Below are positions 57,046 to 64,000 of a stretch of 64,000 nucleotides of DNA, in pieces. This DNA is from Mangifera indica (taxonomy: Eukaryota > Streptophyta > Magnoliopsida > Sapindales > Anacardiaceae): contig NW_025401132.1 in the NCBI RefSeq assembly GCF_011075055.1, positions 1 to 64,000 on the forward strand, read 5' to 3'. The translations under genes and the position numbers were made by a program. Each line of letters begins with the position of its first letter. Within the stretch, counting starts at the first letter, position 1. Under the pieces are notes generated by a model. That model was not told the origin of the DNA and made no database searches. It worked only from the letters and a program-made list of their open reading frames with translations.

Positions 57046-58270
57046 CATAACTTGGTATGGCAATTAAAGCTACAATTTATATAATAAAATCTTATGATGG
57101 ATTTGAAATCAATGTTTTAAGAATTGGATTGGACCATAAACCATTTTATGGTCTGGTTATGGTCAAATTAATTAGACCATTTTGACCAGCCTGTTCAATT
57201 AGATTTTCAGTTTTGTATAAAACCTAAAAAAAATTTGTTATTTATGCATTGAATTTAAATCTATGTATAAGGATAAAATATTAAGAATGCAGGATTTAAA
57301 TAAAAATATCTAGAAATTGATGGGTTGCTTTTGTCATTTTGTACACCATATACGAGAATGAATTAGGTCATTTTAAATAAAAAGCTTCCAATTCCAAAAG
57401 TGTCTCATCTTTTTCTCCATTTGTCTACCATCGATTAGGGTTCTTTAGGTCATCTATTTTTGTTCAATTTTGAATTATAGTTTTCATCCAATTAGCCATG
57501 GTGAACTTCAAAGTTCACAGTAAATTTATCGATAGGAAAAGTCGAACTTAAAGAAGAAGACTTTGATAGAAAAGTCCACTGCCATTGACTTGTTGTCATG
57601 CATGGTAAGGGGGAACAACCAAGTGTCATCACAGTCAAGATGGTGGTCATTGTTGATTACTAGATAGCTTGGGTGTGTTTTTTTTAGGGCGACATAGTAT
57701 AAAAAGTGGAAAAAACATAATCACTTTTTTAATTAGGTTTTTAACAATTTTTCTTTTTTAGTTTATATTCTCTTTTGAATTGGAGCTGCCTTGAATTGCC
57801 CTAATCTATCAACCAGTGATGAACCATTGGTTTAGCTGCAGTTCAATTCGAAAATATACTCAAAACGGTTTTTTCTTACATAGTAACCATTTGATTAGCT
57901 AGTTCGGAGTTCGATTGGACTGACCAATCAATCTGGTTTGGTTCTACAAACCATGCTTGAAATTTGAATGAATTATGCATTCTTATATACATGTTTTACT
58001 GACCAACCAGACCACTAATCACAAAATTGAAATTGAAGCCACAATTTATATAATGTAATTTTATGTTGGACTTAAAATGTGAGTGAATTATGCATTTTTC
58101 ATGTACACGTCTTACTGACCAACAAAACAACTAAATGCAAAACTAAAATTAAAGCCACAATATATATAATAAAATCTTATGTTAGACTTGAAATTTGAAT
58201 GAATTATGTATTTTTCATGTACATGTCTTACTAACCAACAAAATTGTTAACCACAACATTGAAATTCTGC
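57046..58270. repeat. 115-bp tandem array interrupted by an inserted element
   Basis: Units containing gaattatgcat (57970, 58085, 58201), ttactgaccaac and gaaattgaagccacaattta recur every 115-116 bp from 57958 to 58270. A partial unit (caattaaagctacaatttat...cttatgatggatttgaaat) lies at 57046-57108. The gap between the two parts is the putative element at 57109-57957. Confidence 0.7.
57109..57957. mobile_element. Putative non-autonomous element nested in the 115-bp array
   Basis: The array unit is broken at tttgaaat|c and resumes at ttgaaatttgaatg, which fits a target duplication near ttgaaat (7-9 bp). The terminal sequences (aatgttttaagaattgg and, reversed, catggtttgtagaacc) show weak inverted similarity, and both ends are rich in ggtttggt/accaaacc-like text. 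No transposase is encoded. Class uncertain. Confidence 0.4.
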
Positions 58271-58719
58271 AAATCACAAAATTTACAATGATCCAAAACC
58301 AAGAACATATGAATAGGTGTACAAGTTACCGCATAGCAAACATTACTAAATAACAAAAGCACAATAAAAGGAAGTATTAGCAATATAAAAAAATTTCATG
58401 CACTTAACCAAGTCCTATTATGATGTAGTTACTTGTACACAAAATATAGATATTATGTAGACATACTAGCCCACAAAATATAGATATCATGTAATTCCTT
58501 GGAGAAGGAGCTGGAAACATTACTGACATTATTAATTCATTACATTGGCATACCATCCCACAAAATATAGTTATGAAGTGAAATTACATAACTTAAACCT
58601 ATTTTGCCCCCAACCAAAAAAACATAGCAAACGATCATAGGTATTACCTAACTTTAAACAATATAATATCAATTATTTACATATCAAAAGCTATCAAGAT
58701 ATCTATATCCTTATAGATG

Positions 58720-59860
58720 ATTGTTTTATGGATCAAAAGAGGGATGATACACATGACATTCAACTAGTTGCTTAATAACATACTCCTTCCTGAAATCCAT
58801 AGGTAGTTGAAAGAAATAATCAATTTTGTGCTGCTCCTTTATAATATGCTCTCCAACATTGAGCAACTCTTGCCTACTAAAGTCATCCAATTCCAAAAGC
58901 ATTAAACAAACTCATTCTTCTATCTTTTCCTTCAACCTCTTTTTTGAAATAAGAGGCAATCTCGTGTATTTCTTGTTGGATAGCTTTGCAAGATTTCCCA
59001 AACTTACCAATTTCTTCAACCAATGTTGAGAAGCTTTCATCATTTCTTTTTCTCTTCTTGTTACTTGCAGTCTTTTGATTTACTCTTTCATTCATTGTTT
59101 AACTGTTTGATCCGACTAAATCTTTTTTCTCTTGAACATTATTGTCACTATCAGACTCAACATCAATTTCCATTGTATCCTCATTGTTATCTAAATTCTC
59201 TGTATCAAGTTCCTCTACAACATCAGTTGCTATCTCAACTCTTGCACTAATGACCCTATGTTTTCCAAACACGATGACTAACGAGTCATAGTGTGGGAAA
59301 AGTTTGTGCCTTAAATTCTTCACATTAGGATGACTCAACAAAAAATTAAACAACCAAAATTTAAAATTAGTCATAATAGAAATATAAGAAAATATATTTC
59401 AAATAAGAAATATTCAATTTTATCTTAATCCAATAATTAAACACATCTTTCGAAGCAGCAATACATTTCTCTTCATTGTTTCATTCGAAGCCACTTCCAT
59501 TCTCAATCATCTTATTTATGATATTGTATTGTGTTTTCAATAATTTTACTCTAAATTCGATGTGAGTTATAACTTTCAATCCACTAGATGGAAGCATAGC
59601 CTTCGTCTTCTTCTCTAGTTGCACTAGATACTTAACTCTAAAAGTCCTATTGTTCGGCCTCTAATGTAGGCTCTCTTTAACAATGAGAAAACTTTCAATT
59701 AATATTATGTCCTCCTGTTTAGTCCACTGCCTTTTAAGCCCAACACCTTTACCTTTTTCCTTCTTTCTTGTCCTCTTATTTGGATCAAACAAGGTCAAAC
59801 TTTCTTCCTTATTGTTGGGTTGTGTGGTGACATATTCATTCTCTAATACACTTTAAAAGT
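58720..59860 (-). pseudogene. Myb/SANT-like (Myb_DNA-bind_3) transposon-associated protein relic
   Basis: Minus strand, 5' to 3': KRQWTKQEDIILIESF, FRVKYLVQLEKKTKAMLPSS, GLKVITHIEFRVKLLKTQYN, IINKMIENGSGFE-N, NEEKCIAASKDVFNYWIK. Then HPNVKNLRHKLFPHYDSL, VIVFGKHRVISARVE, and a C-terminal DFSRQELLNVGEHIIKEQ with FFQLPMDFRKEYV. This is the layout of plant Myb/SANT-like proteins, several of which are ORF1 partners of PIF/Harbinger transposases. Stops after VKESLH, SGFE and VGSNS disable it. No Harbinger transposase was seen nearby. Confidence 0.7.
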
Positions 59861-60076
59861 TAATAAGTTATGTAAGATTGTAGTCATTAACAAATTATGT
59901 AAACATGATAGAATGAAGTATAAGAAATAGAATAAACTCTAATGAAAGTTCTACATAAAAACAATCATAATTAAAAGTAAATTTTTCCAAGAATAAAGAC
60001 ATCTAATAAAACATAAACTTAGAAAGTTAGTAGGTTATGCAAGAACATAATCATCAACAAATTATGTAGACATGAT
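59851..60076. repeat. Short tandem duplication (period about 167 bp)
   Basis: Segments at about 59851-59925 and 60017-60076 share aagttaataagttatg / aagttagtaggttatg and caacaaattatgtagacatg / ttaacaaattatgtaaacatg. The second copy is the site where the solo LTR is inserted. Confidence 0.6.
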
Positions 60077-61463
60077 TGTTGACTCAATGAGTCATTATAC
60101 TCTTATTTTGATGATAACAAACTAATATGTCTCTTCACATATTAACTAATGATTTTACTTGAGTGTGAGCTTAGATTGCAAGCATTTATCTAATGCACTT
60201 GAAAGAGTTTCAAGATGGAAACGAAAGAGAAGACTCAATTGAAGAATTCTTGAAGATTTGAAAAAAAAACTCAAGTTTTAGGTAGATATATTTGTAATTT
60301 GGAGCATTTGTTTTGATTAGAATATTTATTTGCATGGGATAGCTCACTTGAAAACTCATTTTCATATCTTTCACATTTTGGGTTAAAATGTCAATTTTCA
60401 AACTTATTGGGTTAAGCCAATTTTTTCACTAAAGTTTATTAATTCATTTAAAATGATGAAGTTTTGTGATCTCCATTTTCATATCTTAAAGTTGGTTTTG
60501 AAAGAATTTTCAAAAATGGGTTAAATTGTCACTTTTCAAAGTTTTAGGGGTCAAAAAATTTTTGAAAATTCAGGGGGTAAAATGCAATAGAATTCGATCA
60601 ACCGAATTCTTCGATGGCAGCTTTCGAATTGTCCAGAAGCCATGTATTTTGGCTTTAAAAATTCGGTCGATCGATTTTTGGTTTGAATTTTTTAACGGCT
60701 AGTGCCACGAGAGTGCCACATCACATCCGGTTGACCGAATTGTGCTTTTTTTGGAAAACTAAAATGACTATTCTTTGTGCACAACGGTAACTTACCTTAT
60801 TTTCTCCTATATAAACCGAATCAAATTCGTTCGAAAAGAACTTTTGCCACCAAGAACTTTCACATATTTGAGAGCAAATTAGTTTTGAGCTATTCACTTG
60901 CAAATTCTTTTTTCTAATCAAAACCCTTGCTCATACACTTTGTAATTTCATTTGCATTGGGTTGTATTAAGCTTTAACTTTCATATACACTCTTTGAGAG
61001 AGATCATATTTCAATTTCGTACTAAAATTCGTACTATAAAAGAGTGAGATTCACTCTTGGAGAGATTAGAAAATTTATAGTGGGAGAAATTGAGATTTAA
61101 CATTTGTAAAGGTTAATAGCACCTTGGAAGCTATTTGGTTGTGAAGAAAAGCTTGGTTGAGGTTTTGGTCAACCAAGGATTAGTGGAATACTCAAAAGGA
61201 GAAAGCTTGGAGGAGTGGACGTAGGCCGGGTTGAGCCGAACCACTATACATCGCATGTTTGATTTTCTCTTCCCTTAAACTCATACTTTATATTATGCTA
61301 TTTTGATTGTATTGATTATTTGAAATATTTTAGTTATTCTCATAAATTAGATTAAAAATAGACAACATTTATTGATTTAAATAAATTGTTTTAATTCTCA
61401 AATTTGGTAAAAATTGTTTTAAAATTGCCTAATTCACCCCCTCTTAGGCTATTCGATCTTACA
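60077..61463. mobile_element. Solo LTR, 1,387 bp, with 5-bp TSD
   Basis: The segment starts TGTTGACTC and ends CTTACA (TG...CA termini). It is flanked by perfect atgat duplications at 60072-60076 and 61464-61468. A TATA-like tatataaacc lies at about 60811. No internal retrotransposon genes, primer-binding site or second LTR are present, so it is the product of LTR-LTR recombination. It sits within the decayed transposon region. The parent superfamily (Copia or gypsy) cannot be told from the LTR alone. Confidence 0.85.
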
Positions 61464-61539
61464 ATGATAGTATAAAATAGAAAAAATATAATAATCACAT
61501 TTGTAGGTCCTTAATTCGGTGATGTAAGTAGATTGCAAT

Positions 61540-62480
61540 GTTTACTTTAGAATGTTAATGATACATAAGATATCTACCATTTAAGAAGGTACTATCAATA
61601 GAAACATTGTACTCATGTTACCTTGGAATGTCTGAATAGAACAACCAATTTTCATGAAAAAATACTTAAATTATTGCTCATCATCCATTGCAATGTTTGA
61701 TAATCCTAACTTAAGGTTACAAAGAATTAAATTATAGCAATACTCGGGTAACAACATGAATAACCCTTCTAGTATACCTCTCAATGCCTTTAGTGCCTAA
61801 TTTTTTCCTCTTCATGCTTGCACTTATGATATATCAATTTTATACATGTTTGTAACATCGAAAATGATTTCATTCGATTGATTTACATGATCAATCATAA
61901 CAAAACATTGTTATAAATATTTGTCCTAATACTCGTTCGCCTACTTGTCTATAACGTGACATTATCTAATCCCTTGGATATATATGTTAAGTATTCATAC
62001 GACAAAGTTCAAAATAGTCACAATCCATTAACCTTATTCATTGTGCATGCTATCTACATTGTTCATGAATACTTATAATCTCCCATATAGATCTTGTAGA
62101 TTCATAAAATTTATATTGGGATCCCTTTTCAAAAGCATGCCATTTGAGTGCATCTTATAAAACATCTTTGTTTGTGAAAATGTCATCCACTTCGAAAGAC
62201 TGTGTGCCACTTTTCGCTCACTGGGCATTAAACACGAGGTAACCAATGAATTGCACTAGGAGCAGTCACAACCTTAGACATGCAAGTTAACAAAATTACA
62301 AATGGAAAACTACTCGTACCCTCAGTATTATCATGAAAATTCATCTTCTAGTCCAACAAAGTTTCTTGATGAGAATATCATTAATTTCATCACCATAGTC
62401 AAAGAAATCCTTAGTTGAAACATTTTCTTTCCCTTCACATACCTAATCTTTTACAATTGATAATATATCGACATTGTGTA
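61540..62480 (-). pseudogene. Second decayed MULE transposase fragment
   Basis: Minus-strand reading with shifts gives FTNKDVL-DALKWHAFEKGSQ, YKFYESTRSIWE, QVGERVLGQIFITM, ALKALRGILEGLFMLLPEYC, a YNL-like continuation, MDDEQ-FKYFFMKIGCSI, and finally IDSTFLNGRYLM. These follow the DBD_Tnp_Mut and MULE core order (K/ALK..L..S...LP.YC.NL, DDEQ.FKY.F, ID.TFLKGRY). Many stops and frameshifts are present. It is a different, shorter relic than the one at 39550-41850. Confidence 0.65.
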
Positions 62481-63149
62481 TATTCGTCATATCATCCTCA
62501 TCAACATTTTGATGGCTATTTATCATAATTTGAATGTTGAACATCAATGTTGGTGGTCTTAAGAGAATGCATTTGTTGATTTAAGGATAATTCTCACATA
62601 AATAAGAATGAATTTTCTCAACTGTTGAGAAAGACTAATAAAACAATAACAAAACTCAATATGTTAAATAATTTTATAATGACAATATATAATTTCATAA
62701 ATAATTTATTTAACAAATATAATCTTAAAAAACATAATTGTTTGAAAAATTCTTATCTAACCAAAGAGTTCTAACATATTGCGTATTTGGCATACGAGAA
62801 AACAACAATTAACTCTAAATCATAAAATATCAATTAACCCTTACATTGTAATATGATAGTTCGCCGTTAATGTGTTTCCAACTAAAAATCATATTTACTT
62901 GGTTTCTATCATTTTTAATTTGAGAAGACATTTCAAATTAATAAAATCAATTCAAAACCATCAAAAAAAAAAAATACAATTATCACATAAATGAAATTTA
63001 AAATCAATGTTCGTATAAATATTTAGATGTAATAAATTTCTCCCATTGATTTTGAATTTTAAAATTGGAATTTACTAATTGTGAAAATGAGAATTTTTAG
63101 AATTTATAGTATGATATTGGTTTGTTTAAATACACTAGGATTAAATTAA
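62481..63149. other. AT-rich intergenic DNA without genes
   Basis: No supported feature is seen. It is AT-rich with short A and T runs. Confidence 0.5.
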
Positions 63150-63320
63150 GAGCAATACTATGTGTACCTATTTTAGATACACAAATGTATACACACTCAT
63201 ATGTGTCATCATATGATCGGTTATTGTTTTATTCTTAATTCAAAATCATCCAATCACATGATGACACATATAAATATGTATATATTTGTGTATCCAAAGT
63301 GGATACACATAGTTTTATTG
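63150..63320. mobile_element. Foldback MITE, 171 bp, with 9-bp TSD
   Basis: The left end gagcaatactatgtgtacc pairs with the reversed right end caataaaactatgtgtatcc. Complementarity runs through nearly the whole element (gatacacaaatgtatac, atatgtgtcatcatatgat, ttcaaaatcatcc). It is flanked by perfect ttaaattaa duplications (63141-63149, 63321-63329). It is a relative of 17336-17504 and perhaps 34670-34784. Confidence 0.8.
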
Positions 63321-63329
63321 TTAAATTAA

Positions 63330-63647
63330 AATGTGTGATGATATTAATTCCTTGTATATATGCTAGTTTAATTAATAATAATATTGTGTGCATAATTTTT
63401 ATAGATAAATAATAATATATTATTATATAATTAAATATTTTTTTATTTTTAATTTTTATCTATTTACTCATATAATAATATAATATTATTTATGTGTAAA
63501 ATCACTAATATAGCACAATTCTTTAATTAATATTTAATTGCCTTATAAAGAATCTACAACCCTATTATATTTACACAATTTGATTCCAAAATGAAATTAC
63601 CTCCAAGAACCCCGACATTTAGTTCGTAATCAGGTGAACGGAAAAAG
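63330..63647 (+). promoter_or_regulatory. Upstream region of the HIG1-type gene
   Basis: AT-rich with partly self-complementary ATAATAT text around 63380-63490, possibly another small MITE remnant. The last 100 bp before the ATG are less AT-rich and are the likely 5' leader. Confidence 0.35.
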
Positions 63648-64000
63648 ATGGTTGCGGTGGAACCCAGTTTGGAGGACATATTGGAGGAGAAGAAGCGAGT
63701 CAGAAACCCTCTTGTTCCTGTTGGTATATTTCGTTCCCATCACACTTTTTCTTCTTATTTATTTTGTCCCTTATTTGTGTGTCTAATTTTTTGTTAATCG
63801 ACATTTGATGTTAATGTGGATTTTGTTTATGCTTGTCGCAAATTTTGTGAATGGATTTGGGATTCTTACCATTTGGATTTTGCACAAATTTTCTTCAATT
63901 AAAGATCAAAGAGGTGGCTTTGAAGATAATATACAAAATCTACTTCGCTGGTTTTAGAATTCGTTGTGCCAATCAATAGTAAATGAAAAGCTTTTTCTTT
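63648..64000 (+). CDS. 5' end of a probable HIG1-domain protein gene (partial)
   Basis: Exon 1 (63648-63723) encodes MVAVEPSLEDILEEKKRVRN followed by PLVPVG, and ends at a donor gttg|gtatat. The charged helix followed by N-P-L-V-P-x-G is how the hypoxia-induced-gene (HIG1) domain begins; in HIG1 proteins this precedes a two-helix mitochondrial inner-membrane hairpin (Rcf1/HIGD family, cytochrome c oxidase and supercomplex assembly). The remaining exons lie beyond the window and the rest of the visible sequence is intron. The call rests on 26 residues and is therefore tentative. Confidence 0.5.

Noticed and set aside
60077..61463. A complete LTR retrotransposon
   Set aside because: Only one LTR is present, with immediate target duplications on both sides, so it is a solo LTR.
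1..64000. CRISPR arrays, tRNA or rRNA genes, operon-like structure
   Set aside because: The regular arrays found (119, 190, 239 and 115 bp) have no unique spacers of CRISPR type, and no tRNA-like cloverleaf or rRNA sequence was recognised.

Overview
This is nuclear DNA from a flowering plant, almost certainly a eudicot. Genes have GT-AG introns, the intergenic DNA is very AT-rich, and all recognisable genes have plant orthologues: plant uL29m, SUO-type BAH/TFIIS-N proteins, a ROP GTPase and DEG9. Decayed Mutator-like, Ty3/gypsy and Copia-type transposons fill the space between them. No bacterial, organellar, tRNA, rRNA or CRISPR features were seen. Species cannot be fixed from sequence alone.

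Layout. 0-8.7 kb: the mitochondrial ribosomal protein gene MRPL47 (+), flanked by Mutator-type miniature elements, TCGAG-rich dispersed repeats and a Copia gag scrap. 9.2-26.3 kb: two tandem, same-strand paralogues of the SUO family, 1,643 and 1,605 aa, each with three coding exons, a 3'UTR intron and an overlapping upstream ORF. 28.5-33.4 kb: an eight-exon type II ROP GTPase gene (-), carrying a Ty3/gypsy reverse-transcriptase relic in intron 4. By memory of the Arabidopsis map, the SUO-SUO-ROP block matches the order At3g48060/At3g48050/At3g48040 (ROP10). 33.8-49.8 kb: a repeat-rich block. It holds a 53-bp-arm perfect palindrome, a 190-bp tandem triplication, a decayed MULE transposase (+) facing a decayed DUF1985/Ulp1 protease gene (-), a well-delimited 766-bp non-autonomous element with 9-bp target duplications, and a tandem array with a period of about 119 bp and ten copies. 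51.3-55.5 kb: a complete nine-exon DEG9 serine protease gene (+). 55.6-63.5 kb: decayed transposons (Myb/SANT-like ORF, MULE transposase), a solo LTR with a perfect 5-bp target duplication, and a foldback MITE. 63.65 kb to the end: the first exon of a probable HIG1-domain gene (+).

The host genes do not form one pathway. They are a mitochondrial ribosome subunit, two chromatin/miRNA-silencing type proteins, a membrane-anchored small GTPase and a nuclear/nucleolar protease. The observations most worth following are the overlapping uORFs conserved between the SUO paralogues, the splice-dependent C-terminus of the ROP, the MULE transposase/Ulp1 pair with its tandem array, and the long perfect palindrome.
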